Below are positions 9,828 to 19,720 of a stretch of 64,000 bases of DNA, one piece after another. A program made the position numbers and the translations under genes. Below the pieces are notes generated by a model, which worked only from the letters and a program-made list of their open reading frames with translations, ran no database searches and was not told where the DNA came from. This DNA is from Stutzerimonas stutzeri (GTDB lineage Bacteria > Pseudomonadota > Gammaproteobacteria > Pseudomonadales > Pseudomonadaceae). Every line of letters begins with the position of its first letter. Position 1 is the stretch's first letter. Location: NCBI RefSeq assembly GCF_013522825.1, contig NZ_JAAMQZ010000030.1, positions 1 through 64,000 on the forward strand, in the 5' to 3' direction.

Positions 9828-10712
9828 TCAGCGCATCGCCTCCTCCATCCGCTGCGCCAAGGCCTGCTGGCCAGCCAGGCGCTGCACGATGCGCTCGACA
9901 ATCTCCACCCGAGCCGCCGCACCGGCGCGCATCTCATCCATGGCCTGCAGCGCCAGGGCGGACTTTTCCAGCCCCGTGCGGGTTGAGTCGCCGATCTGTT
10001 CCATGCCCGAACGGGCACCCTCCGCCGCTTTTTTCAAGCCTTCGGCGATCTGCCCGATCTGCTCGCTGGAATCGTTGGCACGCCGCGCCAGGTTGCGCAC
10101 CTCATCGGCGACCACGGCAAAGCCACGACCATGATCGCCCGCCCGCGCGGCCTCTATCGCGGCATTCAGCGCCAGCAGGTTGGTCTGCCGGGCGATGTCC
10201 TGAATGCTGCCGACGATGGCGCCGATGCGCTGCGACTGGTTGCCCAGCTCATCGAAGACCTGATCGATGTGGCCCATATACTCGGCCAGCCCGCTGATCG
10301 CCTCGACGGAGCCGGCGATGCTGCCCGCGCTGCTTTGCACATGGCCGCCCGCCACTTTGGCCAGATCGGTGGCGTATTGCATGTCGCGCTGGCTGCCTTC
10401 GATGTTTTCCAGCAGATCGACCAGCGCCTCACGCAAGGCAGCGCGCAACGGTTCGCTCCGATCGACGACGACCGCCGGCGGCTGCGCAGCGACCGGCAGA
10501 GCCGGCAACAGCTCCGGCTCGACCTGCGGCAGCGGCTCCGGCGCGGGCTGTCCGGAGACACGCCGCTCGCGACCATTGGCCAGCAGAGCCATCACGCAGC
10601 AGCCCAGCAGCAGTGCCACCAGCCCCAGTTGAAGCGGTTGCGGATTCAGCCAGGCCAGACCGAGGGCCGCCAGCACGCCGCATAGCTGCAAGCCTGTTTT
10701 CACGTTGTTCAT
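9828..10712 (-). CDS. Short methyl-accepting chemotaxis protein without periplasmic sensor domain
   Basis: This 294-residue protein has two closely spaced N-terminal membrane segments (about 8-24 and 28-45), a proline-rich linker, and then only the cytoplasmic signalling domain. The conserved hairpin tip lies in [19 protein letters not shown] and [10 protein letters not shown], which bind CheW and CheA. No ligand-binding domain fits between the membrane helices. It starts two bases after the stop of the ABC ATPase gene, so it belongs to the transporter operon and may sense uptake or internal ligand. The upstream open frame is antisense-like sequence and was excluded. Confidence 0.9.
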   Translation of the reverse strand: MNNVKTGLQLCGVLAALGLAWLNPQPLQLGLVALLLGCCVMALLANGRERRVSGQPAPEPLPQVEPELLPALPVAAQPPAVVVDRSEPLRAALREALVDLLENIEGSQRDMQYATDLAKVAGGHVQSSAGSIAGSVEAISGLAEYMGHIDQVFDELGNQSQRIGAIVGSIQDIARQTNLLALNAAIEAARAGDHGRGFAVVADEVRNLARRANDSSEQIGQIAEGLKKAAEGARSGMEQIGDSTRTGLEKSALALQAMDEMRAGAAARVEIVERIVQRLAGQQALAQRMEEAMR

Positions 10713-10714
10713 GG

Positions 10715-11437
10715 TTACAGGCCGATATGGTTTTGCAGCAGCTGCGGCTGCCCTTTCAGGGCCTCGCTGGTGCCGTCGAACACCACCTGGCCCTTGACCA
10801 TGATCATGCTGCGATCGGTCAGGTCGAGCAGGACGTTGACGTTCTTGTCCACCACCAGGGTGGCGATGCCGCTGGCCTTGATCAGGCGGATGACGTCCCA
10901 GATTTCCTTGCGGATCAGTGGCGCCAGGCCTTCGGTGGCTTCGTCGAGGATCATCAGGTCGGGGTTGGTCATCAACGCCCTGCCGATGGCGACCATCTGC
11001 TGCTCGCCGCCGGAGAGGTTGCCGGTCAGGTGCTCGAAGCGCTCGGCCAGGCGCGGAAAGGTCTTCAGCACCCGCTGCAGATCCCACTCCCGGCGCCCGT
11101 CAACACCGGCGCGTGCGGCCATGATCAGGCTTTCGCGCACCGTCAGGTTGGGGAACATGCCGCGCCCTTCCGGCACATAGCCGATGCCTTTGCGGATGAT
11201 CTGGTGGGTACCGGCGCCGCGCTGGCGCTGCCCCTTGACCCGCACTTCGCCAAGGCGCGCCGGTGTCAGCCCCAGCAGCGAGCGGATGGTGGTGGTCTTG
11301 CCCATGCCGTTGCGGCCCATCAGCGCCAGGGTTTCGCCGGGGTCGATATGGAAATCGACGCCATGCAGCACGTGGCTGTTGCCGTAGTAGGTATGCAGGC
11401 CGCTGGCCTCGATCAGGGGAGTGTTCGCCGTTGCCAT
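10715..11437 (-). CDS. Branched-chain-type ABC transporter ATPase (LivF-like)
   Basis: Second ATPase of a HAAT-family ABC importer, 240 residues. Walker A is GRNGMGKTT, the ABC signature is [15 protein letters not shown], and Walker B runs into [11 protein letters not shown]. The start ATG at 11437 overlaps the stop of the preceding ATPase gene by one base. Context beside ben, cat and pca genes suggests uptake of aromatic acids or related compounds rather than amino acids, but the substrate is inferred. Confidence 0.93.
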   Translation of the reverse strand: MATANTPLIEASGLHTYYGNSHVLHGVDFHIDPGETLALMGRNGMGKTTTIRSLLGLTPARLGEVRVKGQRQRGAGTHQIIRKGIGYVPEGRGMFPNLTVRESLIMAARAGVDGRREWDLQRVLKTFPRLAERFEHLTGNLSGGEQQMVAIGRALMTNPDLMILDEATEGLAPLIRKEIWDVIRLIKASGIATLVVDKNVNVLLDLTDRSMIMVKGQVVFDGTSEALKGQPQLLQNHIGL

Positions 11438-12192
11438 CAGAATTGCTCCTCGCCGTCGCCCAGGTAGGCCTGCTGCACCGCAGGGTCGTTGCGCACCTGA
11501 TCCAGCGGGCCGCTGGCCAGCACCTGGCCGTTGACCATCACCGTCAGGGTCTTGGCGATGCTGAACACCGCGTCCATGTCGTGCTCGACCAGCACCATCG
11601 AATAGTCCTGCGAGAGCCTGGCCAGCAGCTCCACCACGCGCCCGGACTCCTCCTTGCCCATACCGGCCATGGGCTCGTCCAGCAGCAGAAATGTGGGATC
11701 GGTTGCCAGCACCATGCCGATCTCCAGCTGCCGCTGTTCGCCGTAACTCAGAGAGTCGGCCAGCGTATGCGCGTGGCGGCTGAGGCCACACAGCTCCAGC
11801 CCATGCTCGGCACGCTCGCGCACCTGGCGGTAGTGTTCGCTGCGCTTGAAGAAGCGGAACGAGTTCTTCATCCGCGACTGCGCCGCCAGCCAGCAGTTGT
11901 CCAGGCAGTTGAAGTTCGGAAAGACGTTGGTGCGCTGGAAGCTGCGCCCGATGCCCAGGTGGGAAATGCGGTTGGGCGCCATCGCGGCGATGTTCGCCCC
12001 ATGGAACAGCACCTCCCCGCCACAGGGGCGCAACTGGCCGGAGAGCAGGTTGACCATGGTGCTCTTGCCCGCGCCGTTGGGGCCGATGATGGCGTGAATT
12101 TCACGCGGCCCCACCGTCAGGCAGACATCGTTGACAGCGGTCAGCCCGCCGAAGGTCTTGGTCAGGCCACGGGTTTCCAGTACGACACTCAT
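11437..12192 (-). CDS. Branched-chain-type ABC transporter ATPase (LivG-like)
   Basis: This 251-residue ATPase has Walker A GPNGAGKST, the signature LSYGEQRQLEIGMVL, and Walker B with LLLDEPMAGMGKEE, typical of the LivG branch. It overlaps the permease gene upstream by four bases and the LivF-like gene downstream by one, so the operon is tightly coupled. Confidence 0.94.
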   Translation of the reverse strand: MSVVLETRGLTKTFGGLTAVNDVCLTVGPREIHAIIGPNGAGKSTMVNLLSGQLRPCGGEVLFHGANIAAMAPNRISHLGIGRSFQRTNVFPNFNCLDNCWLAAQSRMKNSFRFFKRSEHYRQVRERAEHGLELCGLSRHAHTLADSLSYGEQRQLEIGMVLATDPTFLLLDEPMAGMGKEESGRVVELLARLSQDYSMVLVEHDMDAVFSIAKTLTVMVNGQVLASGPLDQVRNDPAVQQAYLGDGEEQF

Positions 12193-13223
12193 TGGCTCAC
12201 CTCCTGTTTCAGGACAACGGGCAGAGGCTTGTCTTCAGCCGCCGGCGCGGGTTTTTTCTCGAAAATCTTCACCAGCAGACCGGCGATGCCCTTGGGCAGC
12301 AACATCACCATGGCGATCACCACCAGGCCCATGGGCAGCTCCCAGTGCGGCGTCAGGCTGGCGAACAGATGGTGCAGGCCCTCGAAGGCGAAAGCGCCGA
12401 GGATGGCCCCGAACAGACTGCCCATGCCGCCGAGAATGACCATCACCAGGGCATGGGCCGACATCTGCCAGCTCAGCTGGCTGGGACTGACGAAGCCGTA
12501 CTGGGTAGCCGCGAGCATGCCGGCATAACCGGCGATGGTGCCGGCGATCACGAATACCGCCAGTTTGTAATAGGTCGGGTTGTAACCCAGCGCCCGTACC
12601 CGCTCCTCGTTGGCCTTGATGCCCAGCAGCACCTTGCCGAACGGCGCCCGCAGGAAGGTGCGCAGCAACAGGTAGACCCCCACCATCGAGGCCAGCACCA
12701 CGTAATACAGAGTGGTGTGGTTTTCCAGATCCAGCAGTTGCAGATCACCGATCATCACGCTGGGCTTCATGGTGAGGAAGGCGCCATCGGAACCGCCGGC
12801 GAACGGGGCGTCATGGAACAGATAGAAGAGCATCTGCGAGAAAGCGATGGTGACCATGATGAAGAAGATCCCCGAGGTCCGGATGATCAACAGGCCCATC
12901 AGCAACGCCGCCAATGCGCTGATGCCCAGGCACAGCGGCAGCGCGACCCAGATGCTCACCGCCTCGAACTCCGGGGCGAGCAACACCAGGCTGTAGCCGG
13001 CGATGCCGAAGAAGGCCGCCTGGGCCAGGCTGACCATGCCGGTAATGCCCACCAGCAGGTCGAGGCTGAGCGCGACGATGGCCAGGATCAGGATGTAGGT
13101 GATCTGCTGCATGAGAAACTCCTGCCGCTCGCCGAACAGCGCGCCGCCCGCCAGGGGAAACAGCGCCAGCAGCAACAGCAACGTCAGCAGCAGGTATTGG
13201 ATGGGTTTGGGGATATGTCTCAT
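12189..13223 (-). CDS. Branched-chain-type ABC transporter permease (LivM-like)
   Basis: A hydrophobic 344-residue membrane protein with about nine to ten predicted membrane segments, including the LivM hallmark LVGITGMVSLAQAAFFGIAGY. The start at 13223 was chosen because GGAGGAG lies eight bases upstream; the frame extends 11 codons further without support. The C-terminal tail after the last helix is charged and proline-rich (KKPAPAAEDK). Confidence 0.93.
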   Translation of the reverse strand: MRHIPKPIQYLLLTLLLLLALFPLAGGALFGERQEFLMQQITYILILAIVALSLDLLVGITGMVSLAQAAFFGIAGYSLVLLAPEFEAVSIWVALPLCLGISALAALLMGLLIIRTSGIFFIMVTIAFSQMLFYLFHDAPFAGGSDGAFLTMKPSVMIGDLQLLDLENHTTLYYVVLASMVGVYLLLRTFLRAPFGKVLLGIKANEERVRALGYNPTYYKLAVFVIAGTIAGYAGMLAATQYGFVSPSQLSWQMSAHALVMVILGGMGSLFGAILGAFAFEGLHHLFASLTPHWELPMGLVVIAMVMLLPKGIAGLLVKIFEKKPAPAAEDKPLPVVLKQEVSQ

Positions 13224-13248
13224 AAGTTGGTCTCCTCCGAAGGGCAGA

Positions 13249-14109
13249 TCAGGCAAACAGCCCGCGAGGTTTGAACAGAAGCACCACGGCCATCAGCATG
13301 TAGATCGCCATGCCGGCGTACTCGGGCACCAGCACGGCGCCCCAGGTCGCGGTCAGCCCCACCAGTAGCGCACCGAGAAAGGCGCCGCGAATGGAGCCCA
13401 GGCCACCGATGACCACCACCACGAAGGCGATGATCAGGATCTGGTTGCCCATGCCTGGATATACCGAGGAAACCGGGGCGGCGATCATCCCGGCAAAGGC
13501 CGTCAGCGCCGCGCCGGCGGCGAACACTAGGGTGTAGATCGCTTTGATGTTGATGCCCAGCCCCTGGACCATCTCGCGGTTGCTGGCGCCGCCGCGAATG
13601 ACGATGCCCAGGCGCGTGCGCTGCAGGATCCAGTACATGCTCAGCGCCACCAGCACGCAGACCGCGGAAATGAACAGCCGGTACACCGGGTATTCGAGGT
13701 TTTCCGTGAGCTGGATGGAGCCGGCGAGGATTTCCGGGATGGGCACGCTGTGCACGTCGTTGCCCCAGGCGATGCTGCGCAGCGAGTCAATCACCAGGAT
13801 CAGGCCGAAGGTCATCAACACCTGATCGAGGTGCTCGCGCTGGTACAGGACGCGCATCAGGCAGCGCTCGATCACCACGCCGAACAGCGCCGCCAGCGGC
13901 AACGCCAGCAGGATCGCGAGAAACAGGTTGCCGGTCAGCGAGGTGGCCCAAAACGCCAGGTAGGCACCCACCATGTATAGCGCGCCGTGGGCCAGGTTGA
14001 TGATGTGCATGATGCCGAAGATCAGCGTCAGGCCGCTGGCAATGAGGAACAGCAGCAGGCCGTATTGCAGGCCGTTCATGGTTTGAATCAGAACAGTGGA
14101 GAAATCCAT
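13249..14109 (-). CDS. Branched-chain-type ABC transporter permease (LivH-like)
   Basis: A 286-residue integral membrane protein of the LivH family. An N-terminal segment, NGLQYGLLLFLIASGLTLIF, is followed by GIMHIINLAHGALYMVGAY, the family signature. Together with the LivM-like protein it would form the translocation pore. It lies 25 bp from the permease start downstream. Confidence 0.94.
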   Translation of the reverse strand: MDFSTVLIQTMNGLQYGLLLFLIASGLTLIFGIMHIINLAHGALYMVGAYLAFWATSLTGNLFLAILLALPLAALFGVVIERCLMRVLYQREHLDQVLMTFGLILVIDSLRSIAWGNDVHSVPIPEILAGSIQLTENLEYPVYRLFISAVCVLVALSMYWILQRTRLGIVIRGGASNREMVQGLGINIKAIYTLVFAAGAALTAFAGMIAAPVSSVYPGMGNQILIIAFVVVVIGGLGSIRGAFLGALLVGLTATWGAVLVPEYAGMAIYMLMAVVLLFKPRGLFA

Positions 14110-14195
14110 AAGCGCATACCAGCAGAAAGGTCACGGACACTCGGACGACGCGGCCTCCAGGCGGCGACGTCCGAGACAACTAGTCGTAAGCAGGC

Positions 14196-15380
14196 TTACA
14201 ACTTGCAGCCCTTGGCCGGGTCCGCCAGCCTCTCGGCAGCGATGCTGACCACCTCGTTGATGCCATCACGCACCTCGCGCAGATAGATGTTCTGCACCGG
14301 GTTGTGCGCCTTGGAGAACCCCCACTCGCCACGAGGGCTGTCGATGCGCGTCTGCTCCATGGCGGCTATCCAGGCGTCGCGGTCCTGGGTGTTGCCCTTG
14401 ACCTTGTCCAGCGACTGCGCCAGCAGCAGGCCGGCGTCATAGCCCTGCACGGCATAGATGTCGGCTTCCTTGCCGAACTTCTGCCGGTACTCGCTGCGAA
14501 AGCTCTTGTTCTGCGGCGTGTCGAGACTGTCGGCGTAGTGCAGCGTGGTCAGCACGCCTTCAGCCGCATCGCCCTGGGCGAGCAGCGTGCCTTCGGTGAG
14601 AAAGCCCGAGCCGAGCAGCGGAATTCGGCCCTGCAGGCCAGCCGCCGCGTAATCCTTGACGAACTTGGCCGCGCCACCGCCGGCGAAGAAGACGAACACC
14701 GCATCGGGTTTCAGCGCGGCGATTTCGGTCAACTGAGACTGGAACTCGACGTCCGGGAAGGCCACGTAGATTTCCTTGCTGACCGTGCCGCCGGCCTTCT
14801 CGAAGCCTTCCTTGAAGCCGGCCACCGACTCGACACCGAAGCCGTAGCGCCAGGCCACGGTGACGATGTTCTTGTAGCCGCGATCAGCCGCCACCTGTCC
14901 CATCGGGTAGGCGGTCTGCCAGGAGGTGAACGAGGTGCGGAAGATGTTCGGTGCGCACATCGGCCCGGTGGCCGCGTTGAAGCCGGCATTGGTGATGATC
15001 AGCGGCACCCCGCTCTGCCGGGCGACCTTGACCGCAGCCATACCGACGCCCGAATGCACCGGGCCGATGACCACGTCCACCTTGGAGCCGGAAATCAGCT
15101 TGCGCATGTTCTGCACGGCCTTGCCGGCATCGGCTTCGCTGTCCACCGTAACCACTTCCACAGGCCGCCCGCCGAGGTTGCCGCCCTTCTCTTCGATGGC
15201 CAGGTTCATGCCATTGGTGATGGCTTCGCCAAGCGCCGCGTAGGTGCCGGTGTAGGGCAGCAGCATGCCGACCTTGACCGGATCGGCGGCCTGCGCGGCG
15301 CTGCTCAGGGTGGCGCCGAGGGCCAGTGCCAGGGCGCCGATGTTCAACGACTGGAAGGCGTTTCTTTTATTCTTCTTCAT
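14196..15380 (-). CDS. Periplasmic substrate-binding protein of the ABC importer
   Basis: First gene of the importer operon. A signal peptide (positive KKNKR start, hydrophobic core, cleavage after SSAAQA) precedes a type I periplasmic binding fold with DPVKVGMLLPYTGTYAALGE and later VDVVIGPVHSGVGMAA. The start at 15380 has GGAGA six bases upstream; an ATG four codons earlier is less well placed. Relatives in aromatic clusters bind benzoate derivatives, but the specificity here is inferred from the neighbours. At about 394 residues it is the usual size. Confidence 0.92.
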   Translation of the reverse strand: MKKNKRNAFQSLNIGALALALGATLSSAAQAADPVKVGMLLPYTGTYAALGEAITNGMNLAIEEKGGNLGGRPVEVVTVDSEADAGKAVQNMRKLISGSKVDVVIGPVHSGVGMAAVKVARQSGVPLIITNAGFNAATGPMCAPNIFRTSFTSWQTAYPMGQVAADRGYKNIVTVAWRYGFGVESVAGFKEGFEKAGGTVSKEIYVAFPDVEFQSQLTEIAALKPDAVFVFFAGGGAAKFVKDYAAAGLQGRIPLLGSGFLTEGTLLAQGDAAEGVLTTLHYADSLDTPQNKSFRSEYRQKFGKEADIYAVQGYDAGLLLAQSLDKVKGNTQDRDAWIAAMEQTRIDSPRGEWGFSKAHNPVQNIYLREVRDGINEVVSIAAERLADPAKGCKL

Positions 15381-15463
15381 GTGATTCTCCAAGGCATCAG
15401 GACCTTTCGAATGGTTATGTCTCAGTTGCGTGCTGCCAGGCTCACGGTCTGGGCCAGCGCCCC

Positions 15464-15554
15464 ACGGTGGGAGCGGACTTGTCAGCGAGCTTTGCTTTTC
15501 TGCTCCGGCGCGGAGTCACCCGCCAAAAGCTCGCGGGCAAGCCCCCTCCTACAA
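15464..15554. repeat. Pseudomonas REP-like palindromes between transporter operon and porin
   Basis: GGTGGGAGCGGACTTGTC at about 15465 and CGCGGGCAAGCCCCCTCCTA at about 15533 are arms of the common GCGGGCTTGCCCGCG-type Pseudomonas REP, different in sequence from the GTCGGATTACGCC type. They fill most of the 212-bp gap 15381-15592. Confidence 0.7.
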
Positions 15555-15592
15555 AAGCGAACGCAACCCACCGGCTGCGGGCGCTCGGCCCG

Positions 15593-16864
15593 TTACAGCA
15601 GCTGCCAGGTGTAGTTGAAGATCAGGCGGTTCTCGTCGATGTCGCTGCGGTAGTTGGAACGCGCGACGACGTTGCGTACACGCACGTTGAGGTTCTTCAG
15701 CACGCCGCTCTGGAAGGTGTAACCGACGTCCAGATCGCGCTCCCACTCCTTGCCCTCGAAGCCCCTGCCAGTGTCCACGTTGTCGCCGGTGATATAGCGC
15801 ACGGTGGTCACCAGGCCAGGGATGCCCAGCGCGGTGAAGTCGTAGTCATGGCGAACCTGCCAGGAACGCTCGTCGGCACCGGCGAACTCATAGGTCGGCA
15901 CTTCGTTGCCCAGCGGCGTGACGTTGTTGAACACGCGCGGGAAGGCGTCATCGCCGAACATGGCCTGATAGCCGAGCATGAAGGTGTGCCCGCCGTATTT
16001 GGCCGAGAGCTGCGAGAACGCCGCCTGGTTGTCGATATTGCCGAGCAGCTGGTCGCCATCTTCCTTGGAGTCGTAGAAGCCGATATTGGCGCCCAGCACC
16101 CAGTCGCCTACCGGCTCGCTGTGCTTGAGGCTGTAGAAGCGCTGGTTGTAGATATCTTCCAGCTGCGCGTACCAGATGCCGACCGAGGTGCGCTTGTCGT
16201 TGAAGGCGTAATCGGCACCGGCGTAGTTGAAACGGTCGGTCGCCGCATCGCCGCCCAGCTGTGGCGTATGGCCGAGCTTGGCGCGCATCTTGCCGTCACC
16301 CGCCGCATTCAGCAGGCTGCCAGAGCGGAACTGGCCGCCCTGCAGGGTCAGCCCGTCGATCTCGCGGGAGACGATGCTGGCGCCCTGGTAGGTCGGCGGC
16401 AGCAGGCGGATATCGCTGAAGGTAAGTACCGGCAGGTTCGGCGTCTGCTCACCGACCTTCAGTTCAGTCTGCGACAGTCGTACCTTGAGTGCCGCACCGA
16501 GACGGCTGTAGTTGTCCACCGCCTTGCCATCGGTATCGGTCGGCAGCAGCCCGGTGTTGACCCGGCCACCACCGCTATCGAGCTTGATGCCCAGCTGGCC
16601 GAGCAGGTCGACACCGAAACCGACCGTGCCCTGGGTGTAGCCGGAGTTCACCCTGAGGATGAAGCCCTGCGCCCACTCTTCGGATTTGGACTGCTGGTTG
16701 GGGCCGACGATGTCGGAGAAATCCCGACTGAAGTAATAGTTGCGTGCCTGCAGGGTTGCCGTGGTGTCCTCGATAAAACCACCCTCGGCAGCGAAGGCCG
16801 ACGGCAGCATGAAGGAAGCACCGACAGCCAGGGCCAGCGGGGAGATTTTCAGCATCTTTGTCAT
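15593..16864 (-). CDS. benF: OprD-family outer membrane porin, BenF-like
   Basis: A 423-residue protein with a clear signal peptide (cleavage after PSAFA) and the OprD-family pattern of many amphipathic strands ending in an aromatic or hydrophobic residue. It starts after processing with [20 protein letters not shown], a typical OprD/Occ start. Its position next to benE identifies it as the benzoate-uptake channel BenF by context. An A-rich Crc/Hfq-type motif lies just before its start. It may have a promoter of its own, since 120 bp separate it from benE. Confidence 0.88.
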   Translation of the reverse strand: MTKMLKISPLALAVGASFMLPSAFAAEGGFIEDTTATLQARNYYFSRDFSDIVGPNQQSKSEEWAQGFILRVNSGYTQGTVGFGVDLLGQLGIKLDSGGGRVNTGLLPTDTDGKAVDNYSRLGAALKVRLSQTELKVGEQTPNLPVLTFSDIRLLPPTYQGASIVSREIDGLTLQGGQFRSGSLLNAAGDGKMRAKLGHTPQLGGDAATDRFNYAGADYAFNDKRTSVGIWYAQLEDIYNQRFYSLKHSEPVGDWVLGANIGFYDSKEDGDQLLGNIDNQAAFSQLSAKYGGHTFMLGYQAMFGDDAFPRVFNNVTPLGNEVPTYEFAGADERSWQVRHDYDFTALGIPGLVTTVRYITGDNVDTGRGFEGKEWERDLDVGYTFQSGVLKNLNVRVRNVVARSNYRSDIDENRLIFNYTWQLL

Positions 16865-16875
16865 GTTTTATCTCG

Positions 16876-16885
16876 TTGTTGTTTT
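16876..16885 (-). promoter_or_regulatory. Candidate Crc/Hfq (CA) motif at the benF-like start
   Basis: On the minus strand AAAACAACAA, which fits AAnAAnAA, lies about 12 bases before the ATG. The similar AAACAACC lies a little further upstream. Such motifs bind Hfq with Crc and block translation under catabolite repression in Pseudomonas. Confidence 0.5.
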
Positions 16886-16984
16886 CGGTTGTTTTCTGGG
16901 TGCAGGTCGCCGCTTTCCGGGCACAGCACCGGAAACAGGCGACAGGGTTTGGTTGCTCTTTTTGGGGTGTGGCTGTGCGGGTTT

Positions 16985-18211
16985 TCAGCGCGCCGGCTGT
17001 TCCCTTTCGGTAACGGCTGGCGGGTGGGCCGAAATGCTTGGCCGGGGCTTCTTCAGCCCCAGCAGAAGATGGGCGGCGATACCGAAGATCAGTCCCCAGA
17101 ACGCGGCGGACAGCCCCAGCAGGGACATCCCCGAGGCGGTGACCAGAAAGGTGATCAGCGCGGCTTCGCGATCCTTCGGTACCGCCATCGCCGAACTCAG
17201 TGCGCCGCCAATCGCCGCCAGCAGCGCAAGGCCGGCCAGGGCGGCGATCAGGGCGGCGGGAAAGGCGGTGAAGATCGACACCAGGGTGGCGCCGAAAATA
17301 CCCAGCAGCAGATAGAACACGCCACCGGAAATACCCGCGACATAGCGCTTGGCGGGGTCTTCGTGGGATTCCCTGCCGGTGCAGATGGCGGCGGTGATGG
17401 CCGCCAGGTTCAGCCCGTGGCAGCCGAACGGCGCCAGCAGCAGCGAACCCAGCGCACTGCTGCTGATCAGCGGGCTGGCCGGTGTGTAATAGCCATCGTT
17501 GCGCAGCACCACCATGCCCGGCACGAACTGCCCGGTCAGCGACACCATGACCAGCGGCAAGGCAATGCTGAGCATCACCTGCCAGCTGAATTCGGGCGAA
17601 ATCCAGACCGGTGTGGCCAGCCCTATTACCAGCGCTCCGCCATTCAATTCACCACTGGCGACCGTGATGAGCACGCCCACCACCAGCACGGCGAGCACCG
17701 CATAACGCGGCATGGCGCGCTTGAAAATCAGGTAAGTGGCGAACATCGCCAGCACCAGCCAGGGCTGTTCCTTGACCGATACGAACAGGCCGATGCCGAA
17801 GGAAAACAGGATGCCGGCCAGCATGGCGGCGGAAATGGCGGCGGGCAGCTTGCTGATGATGCGGTCGAAGGCGCCGGACAGACCGACCACCAGGATGATC
17901 GCATTGGCGACCAGATAGGCGCCGATCGCCTCGTTCAGCGTGATGCCGGGCAATAGCGTGACCAGCAGCGCCGAGCCGGGTGCGGACCAGGCGATGACGA
18001 TGGGTACCCGGTAGCGCAGGCTCAGAAGAATGCCGAGCACGCCGCTGCCGATGGAGATAGTCCAGATCCAGGACGACAGCACATCATGGGGCATGTCGGC
18101 TGCCTTGGCCGCCTGGAAAATGATCACCAGAGGCCCGGCGTAGGAAATCACCGTCGCGATAAAACCGGCCACCACAGCGGAGATCGAGCAGTCCTTCAGT
18201 AGCGTTTTCAT
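16985..18211 (-). CDS. benE: Benzoate/H+ symporter BenE
   Basis: A 408-residue polytopic membrane protein of the BenE family with about twelve hydrophobic segments, including IVIAWSAPGSALLVTLLPG and FGCHGLNLAAITAAICTGRE, both characteristic. It imports benzoate with protons. The start at 18211 has GAGG five bases upstream; the frame continues upstream through REP-like DNA and was trimmed. It lies after catA with a 190-bp gap containing a repeat, so it may be partly uncoupled from the cat genes. Confidence 0.93.
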   Translation of the reverse strand: MKTLLKDCSISAVVAGFIATVISYAGPLVIIFQAAKAADMPHDVLSSWIWTISIGSGVLGILLSLRYRVPIVIAWSAPGSALLVTLLPGITLNEAIGAYLVANAIILVVGLSGAFDRIISKLPAAISAAMLAGILFSFGIGLFVSVKEQPWLVLAMFATYLIFKRAMPRYAVLAVLVVGVLITVASGELNGGALVIGLATPVWISPEFSWQVMLSIALPLVMVSLTGQFVPGMVVLRNDGYYTPASPLISSSALGSLLLAPFGCHGLNLAAITAAICTGRESHEDPAKRYVAGISGGVFYLLLGIFGATLVSIFTAFPAALIAALAGLALLAAIGGALSSAMAVPKDREAALITFLVTASGMSLLGLSAAFWGLIFGIAAHLLLGLKKPRPSISAHPPAVTEREQPAR

Positions 18212-18308
18212 AGTGCCTCGCAAGTCAGGCATGGCTATCCGTGGCAGCGCCCGGATCGCTCTTGTTGTAGAGGTAACGCGGTGAAACGGTGGAACCAGGC
18301 GGGTCAAC

Positions 18309-18383
18309 GGTGGATAAAAAGAGCGTTATCCACCCTACGAACCCTGATGCAAACGTAGGGTGGATGGCGCTTTATCATCCACC
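18309..18383. repeat. Inverted repeat of TAGGGTGGAT type between benE and catA
   Basis: GGTGGATAAAAAGAGCGTTATCCACC, ending CCTACG, is followed by CGTAGGGTGGATGGCGCTTTATCATCCACC. Each half is itself palindromic, and together they form a REP pair of a third sequence family in this window. It could act as a terminator or mRNA stabiliser after catA. Confidence 0.7.
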
Positions 18384-18401
18384 TTGAGTACCGCGAGAGG
18401 C

Positions 18402-19340
18402 TTAGGCCTCCTGCAGAGCGCGCGGACGCTGACTGCGTTGCTCGGCCTGGGGGGCTGGAGCCTTCTGCAGCTGGAAGTCGAAGTCCACTTCGGCAAAGCG
18501 GCCTTCAACACCACGGGCCCGTGCAGCTTCGGCATCTTCATTGAAGCGGATCTCGCCCACCAGGCCATCGCGAGTGGCATAGGCGAAGTCGTCCCACAGG
18601 TACTTGTCGCCGGAAAGGTTGATCTGGGTGGTCAGGTGGCGATGACCCGGCGCGGAGATGAAGAAATGGATATGCGCCGGACGCTGGCCATGACGGCCCA
18701 GCAGGTCGAGGCATTCCTGGGTCGGGCCTTGCGGATCGCAACCGTAGCCGGACGGCACGATGCTGCGGGCGCGGTAACGACCTTCGGCGTCGGTGATGAT
18801 GCGCCGGCGCAGGTTGTAGTCCGACTGGCTCTTGTCGAAATAGGAATAGTTGCCCTGGGTGTTGGCATGCCAGAGATCGACGGTGGCGCCAGCAACCGGC
18901 TTGCCATCGGCATCGGTGACCTGCCCCTGGAGGAACATCACGGTGGCGACGCCGTCTTCGCTGCCGTCGTCCATGCGCACTTCACCTTCGGCAATCGGCG
19001 CGCCGGCGACATACAGCGGGCCTTCGATGGTGCGCGGAGTGCCGCCGGTGAGGCCGGCCTGCTCGTCCTTGGCATCCTGCAGCAGATCGAGGTAGTGCTC
19101 CAGCCCCAGGCCGGCGATCAGCAGGCCGGCTTCATTGCGACCGCCCAGGCGGTTGAGGTAGTCCACTGCCTTCCAGAATTCGTCCTGGGTGATTTCCAGG
19201 TCTTCGATGATCTTCGCGGTATCGACCAGGATACGGTTGATCACGTTCTTCAGACGGCTGCTGCCTTCGTCGTTGCCGAAGCCGCTGGCTTCCTTGAAGA
19301 AGTTCTGCACGTGCTCGGTATGGGAAATTTTAACGGTCAT
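18402..19340 (-). CDS. catA: Catechol 1,2-dioxygenase
   Basis: CatA cleaves catechol between the hydroxyls to cis,cis-muconate with a non-haem Fe(III). The 312-residue protein shows the four iron ligands as Tyr165 (GNYSYFD), Tyr199 (PSGYGC), His223 and His225 (AHIHFF), plus the N-terminal helical dimerisation region of intradiol dioxygenases. It is the third gene of catBCA, 74 bp after catC. The C-terminal tail is charged and slightly longer than in many relatives. Confidence 0.97.
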   Translation of the reverse strand: MTVKISHTEHVQNFFKEASGFGNDEGSSRLKNVINRILVDTAKIIEDLEITQDEFWKAVDYLNRLGGRNEAGLLIAGLGLEHYLDLLQDAKDEQAGLTGGTPRTIEGPLYVAGAPIAEGEVRMDDGSEDGVATVMFLQGQVTDADGKPVAGATVDLWHANTQGNYSYFDKSQSDYNLRRRIITDAEGRYRARSIVPSGYGCDPQGPTQECLDLLGRHGQRPAHIHFFISAPGHRHLTTQINLSGDKYLWDDFAYATRDGLVGEIRFNEDAEAARARGVEGRFAEVDFDFQLQKAPAPQAEQRSQRPRALQEA

Positions 19341-19414
19341 GCTTCAGGCCTCATTTTGTAATTGTGGTGACGCGGTTTATTGGCCGGGCATATCCCGGCT
19401 CTGAAAGAAATCGA

Positions 19415-19705
19415 TCAACGATCGTCTTCACGGATCGAGGACGGATGGCGGCACAGCGCATCGACCTCGATCTCCATGTAGGGAAACAGCGGCAGCTGCA
19501 TCAAGGTGTCGTGCAGTTCCTGCACGCTGGCGACGTCGAATACGCTGTAGTTGGCGTATTGGCCGGCAATGCGCCACAGATGGCGCCACTTGCCTTCGCG
19601 CATCAGGCTTTGTGCCAGTTCCTTCTCGTCGGCCTTGAGCCTGGCGGCCTTGGCCGGGTCCATGTCGAGTGGCAGCTTCACGATCATCTTTACGTGGAAC
19701 AGCAT
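19415..19705 (-). CDS. catC: Muconolactone delta-isomerase
   Basis: A 96-residue protein starting MLFHVKMIVKLPLDMD, the usual CatC start, with EKELAQSLMREGKWRHLWRI-like family helices and a conserved DVASVQELHD segment. It converts muconolactone to 3-oxoadipate enol-lactone and acts as a decamer in known cases. It lies 15 bp after catB. Confidence 0.96.
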   Translation of the reverse strand: MLFHVKMIVKLPLDMDPAKAARLKADEKELAQSLMREGKWRHLWRIAGQYANYSVFDVASVQELHDTLMQLPLFPYMEIEVDALCRHPSSIREDDR

Positions 19706-19720
19706 GTTTTCAGCCTCCGG

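Noticed and set aside
15326-17956. An 876-codon open frame on the plus strand
   Set aside because: It runs antisense to the BenF-like porin and BenE genes, has a low-complexity Gln/Arg/His-rich product, and is a known effect of GC-rich codon use.
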